Of a DNA stretch of 64,000 nt, positions 33,241 through 44,468 are shown piece by piece. Within the stretch, counting starts at the first letter, position 1. Each line of letters opens with the position of its first letter. The notes under the pieces are model-generated. The model had not been told where the DNA came from. It saw only the letters and a list, made by a program, of their open reading frames with translations, and did not search any database. The stretch spans positions 105,013,501-105,077,500 of the forward strand of contig NC_092333.1 in the NCBI RefSeq assembly GCF_046630445.1, written 5' to 3'. The DNA comes from Rutidosis leptorrhynchoides (Eukaryota > Streptophyta > Magnoliopsida > Asterales > Asteraceae). A program made the position numbers and the translations under genes.

Positions 33241-34292
33241 CTACCATATCTGAATTGTCGGTTATCAATGCGAGGTGGTTTCAAAAGAATTGTGTTTTTA
33301 GATTATTAAACGCTGATGGTAATATGGTGGAATATAAAAGGTTCTCCGATAGCAATAAAAGAGCACACATGTATAACAAAGTTATAATAAAGTTGTTTCG
33401 GATGAAAAGTCGAAGTTGGCTTGCTGGAGCTGTGACAAAATTTGTTACTTTGAAAGGGATTACCAAATTATTTTGGGTAATAATAACACTAAAGGAATTA
33501 GCACAGCTACGTGTTAAACGTTTACTCAGTTTTCGAGAATTTTTTTTTTTTACAGGTGCATAACTATATGCATCAATCTTTTCTTCCGTAGATGAAGTGC
33601 GGTTGGTTCATCCTCTCGATTGAGGTATTTTCAAGAATTATGAAAGGTTTGAACGCAGATTGTAATCGTCAAGATACAAATGAGGTTTAAGATAGAATCA
33701 AGTGACAAACTTGAGGAAATATTTAACTGTAGTAGATGAAATTTATTTACGATCTTTTAAGTCAAAGAGTGTTGTAATTAATATTTCCTACTTTTTTAAT
33801 ACTTTTTAATTGTCCAATGATAGTAGTCCAATAGTTCAATAGTTCAACCAAAACTAGTATGTTATCAGGAAATAGTCATACAGGAACAGTTAGCTAAGAT
33901 TTGGTTAGTATAGGTTTAAAGTTTTACGCAGTTAATTAATTGGTTACTAATCAATTTTATTTTGTTCATTATTTTCTTCATTATGCCACTTGTCAAATCT
34001 TGATTTGGATTCTGATCGGTCAAAATCCGAATTATGAAATTGAATTTGAATGAAAATAGTTGTTCTTTGGTGAACGGATATGTATATCTGTGGTTGTATG
34101 TAGGAAAGTGAATGACTGTTGAATCAGATGCGAGAAATGTACAGTGTAATTTATTAATGTGGAATCTAAATATTCCTCGGGTATTACCTACCCGTTAAAA
34201 TATTTTCACCATTAACAATTTGTACAAAAGAATTTTTAATTACAATCTTTATGAAAACATATATACATACATATTTTCTTCAGATGTAATCA

Positions 34293-34501
34293 TGGATTTA
34301 ATGAGTTAATATGATATTAAACTCATATAATTTTCGGTTTGAGCTAGAATAAGTAATCTCTAAAACTATTAGGAACCACATATTCTTCGCAGAATATTAA
34401 TGAAGTTATGGATCAATACTTCATCGTTAACTATTAGGAATCACATATTCTTCGCAGAATATTTCTTCAATGAAGTTATGGATCAATACGTCATCGTTCA
34501 T
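34293..34501 (-). other. Second small module of element B with internal duplication
   Basis: Starting at ATG 34501 (minus) the sequence reads MNDDVLIHNFIEEIFCEEYV, then a stop, then a second copy of the same 60-base stretch (34395-34455 region). It is homologous to element A 4488-4625. Confidence 0.5.
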
Positions 34502-34523
34502 TGTTGTTGGTACTCCTTGGTAT

Positions 34524-35045
34524 CTATGGTGCATATGATGTTGATGTTCGTGGGACATATTGTGATGTTGAGGTGTGGGATGAAGATGTTGATGTTGATG
34601 GTGGTACTATTGGTGCCAGTGATGTTGCTGAAGCTGGTACGTTTTGCACCATATTCTCCTAGGCTACTACTCGAGCGCGAAGTTCGTTGACTTCTTCGAT
34701 TACTCCGGGATGATTGTCGGTTCGAACAAGCGGATGAATAAGGTTTAGAATTGTAGATATTATGTAATCGTTGTGAGATATTCTGACAATGAGGGTGAAT
34801 ATGGTGTTTCGGATAGGTTCGCCGGTAAGTGCCTCAGGTTCATCGCCAAGAGGGCAATGTGGTGGATGGAAGGGATTGCCTTCTTCTTGTCTCCAATGAT
34901 TAAGTAGACTACGAACCCATCAGATGAATTGGGGATGGATGATTGGTTGATTCATTCTGGTGACACTGCTTTCGGAGCTTAAGTGAAACTCCATATCGGA
35001 ATAGCTGTCGTAATCCGAGGAATTCGAACTGGTTGAGGGATTCAT
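34524..35045 (-). pseudogene. Broken copy of the short sense ORF in element B
   Basis: From ATG 35045 (MNPSTSSNSSDYDSYSDMEF) the frame runs 174 codons to TAG at 34524-34526, with two internal stops: TGA after HPQFI and TAG after ARVVA. Apart from these the frame is continuous and matches the element A ORF (HCPLGDEPEALTGEP, then DYIISTILNLIHPL, then EVNELRARVVA). Most differences between the two are at third codon positions. Both stops are single-base changes, so inactivation looks recent relative to the divergence of A and B. Confidence 0.65.
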
Positions 35046-35440
35046 CTCGTACGATCAGATGAAGGATTTTCGATAAGAAATAGATTATAGGATTTAGATT
35101 AGTACCCTGCAATACATAATTTACATATGGATATATAATACTAAAATCCCATAAGTTACGAAGGAATCTTCAGAGGCTGTCAGGCAAAGGTAACAATAAC
35201 AGATACGCTAAGATATGAATTTTGTCTATACACTATTCATGCAATCAATGCAGTAAGATGTGTCTAGACTAGGAATGATAAGCAGGTAATTTCCTAAGGA
35301 TAATAAGTAGATAATTTTTGACACGAAATGATAAGCAAAACTTTTGACATGCAGACACGGTCGAAGTCCAGACTTATTAATGCATCTAAACAACTATCAG
35401 TTAGACACACTAATGCAAGACGTGGTTCGCTAAGACCACC

Positions 35441-35452
35441 ACTATGATACCA
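35441..35452 (-). other. Primer-binding site of element B
   Basis: On the minus strand TGGTATCATAGT begins two bases after the LTR. It matches the initiator tRNA-Met type site TGGTATCAGAGC at ten of twelve positions. Confidence 0.7.
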
Positions 35453-35454
35453 CC

Positions 35455-37564
35455 TGTAGAGACCCGTCCTAATCCATCTGGACGAATACATTACATTTGG
35501 TTACATCGCGAGGTACTTGACCTCTATATGATACATTTTACAAACATTGCATTCGTTTTTAAAAGATAAATTTTCATTTCATCGAAAGTTGATGGCATGC
35601 GTACCATTTCATAATATATCCAACTATAATTGACTTAATAATAATCTTGATGAACTCAACGACTCGAATGCAACGTCTTTTGAAATATGTCATGAATGAC
35701 TCCAAGTAATATCTCTAAAATGAGCAAATGCACAGCAGAAGATTTCTTTCATACCTGAGAATAAACATGCTTTAATGTGTCAACTAAAAGGTTGGTGAGT
35801 TCATTAGTTTAACATAAATAATCATTTTCATCAGTTTAATAGACTGCAAGATTTTCATTTTCATTTCTCATAAATATACGTTCCATGCATAGAGACAAAA
35901 ATATCATTCATATGGATTGAACACCTGGTAACCGACATTCACAATATGCATATAAGAATATCCCCATCATTCCGGGATCCTCCTTCGGACATGATATAAA
36001 TTTTGAAGTACTAAAGCATCCGGTACTTTGTATGGGGCTTGTTGGGCCCGATAGATCTATCTTTAGAGTTCGCGTCAATTAGGGTGTCTGTTCCCTAATT
36101 CTTAGATTACCAGACTTAATAAAAAGGGGCATATTCGATTTCGATCATTCAACCATATAATGTAGTTTCGATTACTTGTGTCTATTTCGTAAAACATTTA
36201 TAAAAGCGCATGTATTCTCAGTCTCAAAACTATATATTGCAAAATCATTTAAAAAGGGAGTAATGAAACTCACCATACTGTATTTTGTAGTAAAAATACA
36301 TATGACGGCATTTAACAATTGTAGGGTTGACCTCGGATTCACGAACCTCAACGGAGCAGCCCTAAAAAATGCCCAAGTCCGGGTTTAAACCCGCGACGTC
36401 CCGCTAACCCGATAACATTTTTAACCATTACTCCACCCATTCATTTCATGATGATTATAACAACCCCTGTCGCTTCATGTATCATCATAATATATGACCA
36501 TAATCATAATCACCAAGATTCATGCTATCGTCATCATTCCCTCGCTGTTTATTATTATCGAGTAATCACTATCTTATATCATAATAAAAGTCACATAAAC
36601 ATTATCTTATATCATTATCATTTTCACGATTCGTTCTTCACCCTCATCTTAAACTACCGTCATCATATCTCAATCTTTCATCGCCATCATCGTTATCATC
36701 ATTAGTTCATAATCATTATCAACACTTATTAATTTCCGACTATCATCTTAATTCATCTATATCATCATTACTATACAGTTTCATCATCCTCATTCATAAC
36801 CGAAACAACATCATACTCATACAATCACTATCATGTATCATTTAATTTCTTTGATCACAGTTAAACCGAACAAATAATAGAAAATCGCTAGCAGGTGGGT
36901 ACGGTCCAACCATCATAAACAAACATGGTACACGGCCCAAAATCAATCAAAGTTTACTAAATCCCAACTAGAAAAATATATATATTACGGCCCAATCTTC
37001 AATATGAAAAGTCTCGGCCCACTCCTCAATTCCCTATCATACCGTCCCAATTTAAAATCTATATGATCTCAATTCACTCCATACCGAAAATAGAAGAAAA
37101 TAGTGGGTCCCGTAGCTAAAATAAAATAAAACACATACACATCTTGTTTCCAGCTGTGATCGCATTATCATACCACCATATTTTATCGTTTTCATCACCA
37201 CTCATTCATCATGTCATCATCTTTCATCTCGTTTGAAACAGAGACATAAAGTGTATAGCAGCTACAACAATTTAATGTTGGCGGTTGTTTGCGAGATTGA
37301 AACAGAAACAATAAGTTGCAGAAGGCAAGAGCATACTCGTGAAACATCAATAAATAAAATGGGTCATGGATGGTGGTTCATGATGGTTGGTCTCGGTAGT
37401 GATGCTCACGGTTATAAGGTGATTACAGACACAAACGTATAGCAGCGAGTAGTTAACAACCATGGTGATGAAGGTTGTAATGGGAGAGAAAGAATGAGGG
37501 AGAAGATGATTGTGGGTGCGGTCAGTTGTCAGGAGGTGGTGGTCCGGTGAGTGGTAATGAATAA
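35455..37564 (-). repeat. 5' LTR of element B, part 1 (left of element C)
   Basis: Matches 27703-29813 of the other LTR at very high identity. It is cut at AATAA (37560-37564), the TSD of element C. Confidence 0.93.
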
Positions 37565-39581
37565 TGTAACAGACTGAAACCCGGGCTAGTTGTAAGTTGT
37601 CTATTTTGCCCTAAGGGTTTGTGCTTGGTCTTAAGTGCTTTTATTTTAATTATTTTATTAGTGTTTTATTATAATTGTGTTGTGACCAGTTTGTGACAAG
37701 GGTCCCAGAACATGTTGGTTTATTTAATTTGGACTCCGTTAGGGTTGCCAAATTAAGTACGAAAGAAATTAGATAACTGGTAAATACCCGTGTGATATGG
37801 GGTATGGGTTTATAACCCATTTATATGTATGTTTCTGTATGTTTCTTCTCATTTCCCTAAATAAGAAAATAAGTACTCCGTACCCAAACTTCATCCCTTC
37901 ACAAACCCTAATTTTATTTGGTGAGCTTTTGGATTAATTGAAGTTAGCAATCGATTCCTTGTGTTCTTGTGATCATCTTAAGGTAAGTATTACAAAGATT
38001 TATGTATTAATCTTGTTGAAAATTGAGTTTTAGTGTTCTTATGAGTTTTTGAAGAAATTAGCTCAAATCTTGTTGTTTGATGTTTAAAAACATCAATAGA
38101 TGTTAGAAATAGGTTGTATCTATGTTTAGTAGCTTCCATGTGCTTAAAATTTGATCAAATTGCTCAAAAATCGAGTTTTTTGGGGAAAAAATCGTAAAAA
38201 CAGCGAGCTGCTTCGAACCAGTTGCTACAGTGTTTGCTACAGTATTTTGCTACAGTATTTTGCTACAGTACCCGAACTGCTACAGTATCACTATTTGCTA
38301 CAGTGTCACTGTTTGCTACAGTATCACTATTTGCTACAGTGTTCGGTATTGCTACAGTGCCACTATTTGCTACAGTACCCGAGTTGTACAGTACCGTGTT
38401 GCTACAGTACCGAGTTGCTACAGTGTTCGGAAATCACTATTTGCTACAGTACCTTTTATGAAATTGAAACGGGCGTAACTTTCAAACCGTAACTCCGTTT
38501 TTGATGAATCAAATATCGTTGGAATCGTATTGAAGAGTACTTTTCAATGGTGAACTTCTAAGAAACTAGATCAAACTATTTTTAGGTCGAAAAAGGAGTT
38601 TTAGTGTGTATGTCGTGTTTTGCACGCACCTGTATGCCATTATTGAATGGAGTCATAATGTAGACTCATAAAATTATGAATATATGGTGTTATGACCTAG
38701 TTAATCATATGAAATGATTATATTATTTATTGAATATGTATATTAACTTTGTTTGTGTTGTTCTCAGGTTATAAGGACAAGGAGGAAGCTCAGAAATAAT
38801 AACTGAGCAGTTGCTGGTAATTGGTGAGTGGGTCTATCTCCGGATAGAGTTTAAGTAGCATATCATGCTACTGTGGTTGACTCTTTTGCCATGCATAGTG
38901 TAGAAATTGCCATGTTAGAATAATATAGTATGCCTGATGTTGTATGTGAATTATGTGTACACTGTGTGAATGGCACCAGTCGGGCTTAGGGAGACTGGGG
39001 ACTCGAAATCGTGCCTAGGAGAGGTTAGAGTCCGTATGAGGTCAACCGTGCCTAGGGGAGGTTGGGTCCATAGGCTACTGATTGTGGAGTATAGTGTGAA
39101 TGATGCATCCCCTGCATCTGGATAACTATACTGTGAATTGAGTAGCAGGGACTATCGGTAGACTCAGGCCCGATCAGCTGAGAGTCGTGTGCTCGTACAA
39201 GCCGCCGATCCTCGTATTGTCTTATTGTATGCTAGTTGGTAGTTAACAAGTGTTGTTGTTAGTATATAGCTTGTGTGTGGCTTAAGCTATATCTGTTAGA
39301 TAGATTTCATTCACTTAGCAGTGCGCTAATCCCCCACATGTTTCCCCCTTTTGCAGGTTTAGGTACTGCTAGTCGGGATGGGTGCTGTTGCAGAAGACAT
39401 GTTTGACAACCCAACTCTGATGTGGTCTTTTATATAAATAATGTTTTGTGATAACGTAACACCATTGTGTAAACTTAAACGTAATTACTCAGATTAATGT
39501 AATGACGCGACTTATAGTGTGTTTGTTAATAAAGTCTTCCGCTGTGTTTTAAAAAAAAAAAAAAAAATTGCCGGTGTTACA
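37565..39581 (+). repeat. 5' LTR of element C
   Basis: 2017 bp. It contains a candidate intron (donor AAG|GTAAGT at 37983, acceptor TTCTCAG|GTT ending 38767) and, inside it, a GCTACAGT array. An A-rich tract (39551-39567) precedes the LTR end. Confidence 0.95.
38221..38451 (+). repeat. GCTACAGT array in the element C 5' LTR
   Basis: Fourteen TTGCTACAGT-type motifs (one is GTTGTACAGT) are spaced 12-27 bases apart, with spacers such as ATCACTA and ACCCGAG. The 3' LTR has a matching array at 45115-45350 whose spacers differ by indels. The frames through it are artefacts of the repeat. Confidence 0.9.
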
Positions 39582-39584
39582 AGT

Positions 39585-39596
39585 TGGTATCAGAGC
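39585..39596 (+). other. Primer-binding site of element C
   Basis: TGGTATCAGAGC, three bases after the 5' LTR. Perfect initiator tRNA-Met type site. Confidence 0.9.
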
Positions 39597-39764
39597 ATGG
39601 TTTGGCAATAAATACGTGCGCGTATTTTGTTCCCAAACCCTGAGGCAAGTCAAACATGTCTGTGGGAGTGGCGGCTAAGTGAAAATAGGATATACGTGTG
39701 TTAGTTGTGATTGAACTAACTGTTATCCACTAAGCTTTTGTGTGAGCTGTTTTGTAGCACAGGT

Positions 39765-42700
39765 ATGGCTGATAGAAACACAACTGGCCCATCCAACCCC
39801 GGAACATTTAGAGCACCAGAAGAGGGTGTTGAGTCGGATGATGATCAGAGTAGTTACATCCTTCAGTTAGAAAGCAAGCTAAAAGAGGCTGAAGACAAAA
39901 TTAATGAGCTTGAATTGGCGAGGCATTCTGGAAATGATGATACACCACCTGGATTCCCAACCGTGCAATCTCAAACGATACCTAATGTGCCCCAGAATCA
40001 GTTTCAGAATCAAATACCTAACCAATATTATATGCCACCACAAAACACCTTTACTTACCAAAATCCCATGATGATGAATCCATATCAAATGCAAATGTTC
40101 CAACAACCTTACATGCAACCATCCAAAAGGTGTACTTATAAAAATTTTCGTGATTGCAAACCCTCCGAGTTCTCTGGAAGTACTGATCCGACTGTAACTC
40201 TCAATTGGTTGCGAGAAGTTGAAAGGGTATTTGAAGCGTGTCAGTGTGAACCTGAGCTGAAAGTAACATATGCTAGTAGACTGTTGAAAGGTAGGGCTAT
40301 GATTTGGTGGGATTCTTTGATTTCCAGTATACCAAAAGAGCAAGTGAGTATGATTACGTGGGAGCAGTTTCATGGGAAGGTGTGTGAACAGTATTGTAAT
40401 CCGTTTGATATGAACCGAATCAAGACTGAGTTTCTTGAAATGAAGATGACACCTCAAATGACGATCGATGAAGTAGTAGAGAAGTATATGGATAAACTGA
40501 GGTTTGTACAACAGTGGGTGCCAGACGAAGCGTCTCGTATCCAGCATTTTGTTAATATTATTCTGCCTGAGTACCGAACATTTGTTAGAACAGCTACATC
40601 CTTGTCTCAAGCTGTTGTGATGGCTAAGATGGTAGAAAGTGATGTTCAGGCTGCCAGAAACAGAATGTTTGGTAATGTGCTACAACAAGGTGGGCAAGTA
40701 TCTGGTCAATCAGGATCTAAATTCAAGAAGTCTAGTGGGTTTAAATCGAAGGGTAAAAGTGGTCAGAGTAGTACTGGATCTGGATCAGGTAAAGGGAATT
40801 GGTGTCACACATGTCGATCTTCTCACATTGGTCAGTGTTCTGAGGCTACAAGAAGATGCTTAAAGTGTGGTGTTGTTGGGCATGAGTCTTCAGCATGCCC
40901 GTATCCGAATAGTGTGTGTTGGAGTTGTCACAAACCAGGGCATCGTGCAATTAGTTGTCCGTCGAAGAGTGGTAGTTCCGGGGTAGGGTCAGGGGCGCGT
41001 TCAGCATCAGCTGGAGGGTCAACTGCCTCGAGTGGGCAGAAGAGGAAGAACCCTTCAACAGCAGAGGCTAGAGCTTTCCAGATATCGGTTGAGAATGCTG
41101 TGACAACCGATGAAGTGATCACCGGTATGTTTCTAATCAACTCAATACCTGCTCGCGTATTGTTTGATTGTGGTGCCAATAGGTGTTTTATGTCCCTAGA
41201 TTTCTGTGCTAAGTTAAATTTATCAGCTACTGTGTTACCCAAGCCGGTTAGTGTAGAAGTAGCTGATGGTAAGACCACACCCGTCACAACCTATGTGACT
41301 GGGGTTTGTATAGAGATCGAAGGGAAGTCTTTCCCGGTGACTTGTTTAGTGTTACCTATTCCTAGCTTTGATGTAGTACTAGGAATGGATTGGTTGAGCT
41401 CGCTTAGGGCTAATATTAAGTGTGATAGGAAAATGATTACCTTTCGTTCGACCGATGGAACCCGTGTTGTGGCCCGAGGGGAGCGGGGAGGGTATAATTT
41501 TCTGTTGATAACCATGATGAAAGCGAAAAAGTCGATGGCAAAGGGTTGTGAATCATTTCTTGCATATGTGATTGATGCGAAGAAAGAAAAGAAAACAGTG
41601 GCCGATATTCCGATAGTATCAGAATTTCCCGAAGTGTTCCCAGATGAGTTACCAGGTCTGCCGCCGGTAAGGGAAGTTGAATATAAGATTGAATTGGTTC
41701 CTGGAACAACTCCAGTTGCAAAAGCTCCATACCGATTAGCGCCGTCTGAAATCCGTGAAATGATATCACAGATTCAAGAACTATTAGATCGTGGGTTTAT
41801 CCGACCGAGTTCTTCACCGTGGGGTGCTCCGGTATTGTTTGTTAAAAAGAAAGATGGGTCAATGCGTATGTGTATTGGTTATCGTGAATTGAACAAAAGA
41901 ACAGTGAAGAATAAGTATCCGTTACCTCGAATAGACGATTTGTTCGATCAGTTACAGGGTGCTTCATTCTTTTCTAAGATAGACTTACGATCCGGATATC
42001 ATCAGGTTCGTGTTGCTGAATCAGATATACCGAAAACAGCGTTCAGAACAAGGTATGGTCATTATGAATTTCTTGTCATGCCGTTTGGGTTGACGAATGC
42101 GCCAGCAATCTTCATGGATCTAATGAATAGAGTGTGTCGCCCGTTCTTAGATAAGTTTGTGATTGTGTTTATAGATGATATACTAGTGTATTCAAAGACC
42201 GAAAGTGAACATGCTGAACATCTGAGACAGGTTTTGAACATGTTGAAACGTGAACAATTATTTGCAAAATTTTCAAAGTGTGAATTTTGGTTACGTGAAG
42301 TGCAGTTTTTGGGTCATGTGATTTGTACCGAAGGTATAAAAGTTGATCCGACAAAGATAGAAGCGGTAATGAATTGGAATTCTCCGAAGACTCCGACTGA
42401 GATTAAGAGTTTTCTGGGATTAGCCGGTTATTATCGCAGATTTATCAAGGATTTCTCGAAAATAGCGGGTCCGTTGACTAAGTTGACTCGTAAAGATGTA
42501 GCCTTTCGATGGACTGATGAACAGGAAAAGGCTTTTCAGATTTTGAAACAGCTACTGTGTCAGGCACCAGTGTTAGCTTTACCAGAAGGTTCAGACAACT
42601 TCGTGGTATACTGTGATGCATCATATGCTGGGTTGGGTTGTGTATTAATGCAAAGAGATAAAGTAATCGCCTACGCCTCGCGACAGTTGAAAGTTCATGA

Positions 42701-44456
42701 GAAGAATTATCCAGTGCATGATCTTGAAATGGCTGCAGTAGTGTTTGCTTTGAAACTGTGGAGACACTATTTGTATGGAACCCATTGTGTTATATGTACA
42801 GATCACAAGAGTTTACAGTATATCTTCTCACAGAAAGAATTGAATATGCGTCAGAGACGATGGCAAGAGTTGATCAAAGATTACGATTGTGAAATTAAAT
42901 ACCATCCGGGTAAGGCAAATGTGGTTGCAGATGCGCTAAGTCGTAAAAAGTCAAGTGAAAATGTGAAATTTCTTCGTTTGAATATAACTTCAGATTTGAT
43001 TAACAGCTTAAAAACCATTCAGGCCTGTGCTTTAGAGGACGAACATATTAAATCTGAACAAATGACCAAACGAAAAGTGGACTTAATTGATGACTCACGT
43101 GGACTAAAGACCTTAAACAATCGTGTTTGGGTGCCTAAGCTTGGAGATTTGAGGGATTTAATCATGACGGAAGCTCACAAATCCAGATTGACAGTACATC
43201 CGGGTAGTAATAAGATGTATCATGATTTGAAAACAGTGTATTGGTGGCCAACAATGAAATCAGATATCGCCCGTTATGTCGAAAAGTGTCATATATGTGC
43301 TCAAGTGAAGGCCGAACATCAAAAACCTTATGGTTCGTTACGTCAGTTACAGATTCCAGAGTGGAAATGGGAACATATAACGATGGATTTTGTAACCAAA
43401 TTACCTCGAACTCAGAAAAGACATGATATGATTTGGGTAATAGTGGATCGCCTAACTAAAAGTGCTCATTTTCTTGCTACTCGTGAAACAGCTTCGTTAA
43501 GTGAGTTAGCTGAATTGTATATAAACGAGATAGTTAGTCGACATGGTGTGCCATTATCGATCGTTTCAGACAGAGATTCCAGATTTGTGTCGAATTTTTG
43601 GAATAGTCTTCAACAGAATTTGGGTACACGTGTGAATTTAAGTACAGCTTATCATCCTCAGACAGACGGTCAGAGTGAAAGAACGATACAGACTTTGGAG
43701 GATATGTTAAGGGCTTGTGTGTTAGAATACGGTGGTTCGTGGGATACACATTTGCCGTTGGTCGAATTTGCGTATAATAATTCATATCATTCGAGTATAG
43801 GGATGCCGCCCTATGAAATGTTATACGGTCGTCGTTGCAGAACTCCGACTTGTTGGTTAGAAGCCGGGGAGAAACAGTTTGCAGGTCCCGAAATTGTTCA
43901 AATGACAGCCGAAAAAGTTGCAATCGCGAGAGAAAAGTTGAAAGCCGCTAGAGATAGGCAGAAAATGTATGCTGATCCGCGTAGACGTCCGGTAACCTTT
44001 AATGTGGGTGAACGAGTGTATCTGAAAGTTTCGCCGTGGAAAGGGGTTATCAGATTCGGTAAACGTGGTAAGTTAGCACCGAGATTTATTGGTCCGTTTC
44101 CGATCAGTGAAGTGTTGAATGATCAGACTGTGGTGTTAGATCTTCCGCCAGAGTTAGCTGGTATTCATAATACATTCAACGTATGTTATCTTCGTAAATG
44201 TAAAGTCGACGATGAAACACAACTTCTTCCTTTAGAAGATTTAAGGGTCGATTTGAATAAGAAATTGGTGGAAGAGCCGGTCCGTGTGGTTGACCAAAAG
44301 GTGACTAAGCTGAGAAAGAAAGAGATTCTGATGGTGTTGATTGAGTGGAAACACAGTTTGGGTTCTAATTTTACATGGGAGACAGAAGAGTTGATGAGAA
44401 ATCGCTACCCTCGTTTGTTTGACCAAGACCAGATTCCGAGGACGGAATCTCCTTAA
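39765..44456 (+). CDS. Gag-pol polyprotein of element C (1563 aa)
   Basis: The frame is open from 39738, but the first ATG is 39765 (MADRNTTG). Gag has a coiled N-terminus (about residues 30-55) and the core [15 protein letters not shown] to FLEMKM. Two zinc knuckles follow, starting at C365 ([14 protein letters not shown]) and C385 ([14 protein letters not shown]). Protease has D468-C-G-A where D-S-G-A is usual. Reverse transcriptase has motif A Asp740 ([10 protein letters not shown]) and FIDD with D804-D805. RNase H has D951 (VVYCDASY). Integrase has an HHCC region ([21 protein letters not shown]) and D1208, D1269, E1305, a perfect DD35E spacing. A chromodomain-like tail ([13 protein letters not shown]) ends the protein. 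One oddity is Gly705 in MCIGYRELN, where Asp is nearly universal. Otherwise intact, so it could have been autonomous. Confidence 0.96.
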   Translation: MADRNTTGPSNPGTFRAPEEGVESDDDQSSYILQLESKLKEAEDKINELELARHSGNDDTPPGFPTVQSQTIPNVPQNQFQNQIPNQYYMPPQNTFTYQNPMMMNPYQMQMFQQPYMQPSKRCTYKNFRDCKPSEFSGSTDPTVTLNWLREVERVFEACQCEPELKVTYASRLLKGRAMIWWDSLISSIPKEQVSMITWEQFHGKVCEQYCNPFDMNRIKTEFLEMKMTPQMTIDEVVEKYMDKLRFVQQWVPDEASRIQHFVNIILPEYRTFVRTATSLSQAVVMAKMVESDVQAARNRMFGNVLQQGGQVSGQSGSKFKKSSGFKSKGKSGQSSTGSGSGKGNWCHTCRSSHIGQCSEATRRCLKCGVVGHESSACPYPNSVCWSCHKPGHRAISCPSKSGSSGVGSGARSASAGGSTASSGQKRKNPSTAEARAFQISVENAVTTDEVITGMFLINSIPARVLFDCGANRCFMSLDFCAKLNLSATVLPKPVSVEVADGKTTPVTTYVTGVCIEIEGKSFPVTCLVLPIPSFDVVLGMDWLSSLRANIKCDRKMITFRSTDGTRVVARGERGGYNFLLITMMKAKKSMAKGCESFLAYVIDAKKEKKTVADIPIVSEFPEVFPDELPGLPPVREVEYKIELVPGTTPVAKAPYRLAPSEIREMISQIQELLDRGFIRPSSSPWGAPVLFVKKKDGSMRMCIGYRELNKRTVKNKYPLPRIDDLFDQLQGASFFSKIDLRSGYHQVRVAESDIPKTAFRTRYGHYEFLVMPFGLTNAPAIFMDLMNRVCRPFLDKFVIVFIDDILVYSKTESEHAEHLRQVLNMLKREQLFAKFSKCEFWLREVQFLGHVICTEGIKVDPTKIEAVMNWNSPKTPTEIKSFLGLAGYYRRFIKDFSKIAGPLTKLTRKDVAFRWTDEQEKAFQILKQLLCQAPVLALPEGSDNFVVYCDASYAGLGCVLMQRDKVIAYASRQLKVHEKNYPVHDLEMAAVVFALKLWRHYLYGTHCVICTDHKSLQYIFSQKELNMRQRRWQELIKDYDCEIKYHPGKANVVADALSRKKSSENVKFLRLNITSDLINSLKTIQACALEDEHIKSEQMTKRKVDLIDDSRGLKTLNNRVWVPKLGDLRDLIMTEAHKSRLTVHPGSNKMYHDLKTVYWWPTMKSDIARYVEKCHICAQVKAEHQKPYGSLRQLQIPEWKWEHITMDFVTKLPRTQKRHDMIWVIVDRLTKSAHFLATRETASLSELAELYINEIVSRHGVPLSIVSDRDSRFVSNFWNSLQQNLGTRVNLSTAYHPQTDGQSERTIQTLEDMLRACVLEYGGSWDTHLPLVEFAYNNSYHSSIGMPPYEMLYGRRCRTPTCWLEAGEKQFAGPEIVQMTAEKVAIAREKLKAARDRQKMYADPRRRPVTFNVGERVYLKVSPWKGVIRFGKRGKLAPRFIGPFPISEVLNDQTVVLDLPPELAGIHNTFNVCYLRKCKVDDETQLLPLEDLRVDLNKKLVEEPVRVVDQKVTKLRKKEILMVLIEWKHSLGSNFTWETEELMRNRYPRLFDQDQIPRTESP

Positions 44457-44468
44457 GGGGGGTGGATT
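44455..44468 (+). other. Polypurine tract of element C
   Basis: AAGGGGGGTGGA overlaps the stop codon of the polyprotein and lies directly before the 3' LTR. This is the plus-strand priming site. Confidence 0.85.

Noticed and set aside
34400..34690. A 96-codon plus-strand frame in element B (Met- and Val-rich)
   Set aside because: It is the reverse of the broken sense ORF and its ACATCAACATC-type repeats; no homologue is expected on this strand.
38151..38492. Overlapping frames of 79-113 codons rich in CYS, ATV and LLQ repeats
   Set aside because: All three frames through the GCTACAGT array stay open because the motif lacks stop codons; the peptides mirror the DNA repeat.
39879..40610. A 243-codon open frame antisense to gag of element C
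   Set aside because: It lies opposite a strongly coding sense frame, has no domain, and is not matched in the gag region of element D, so it is a shadow frame.
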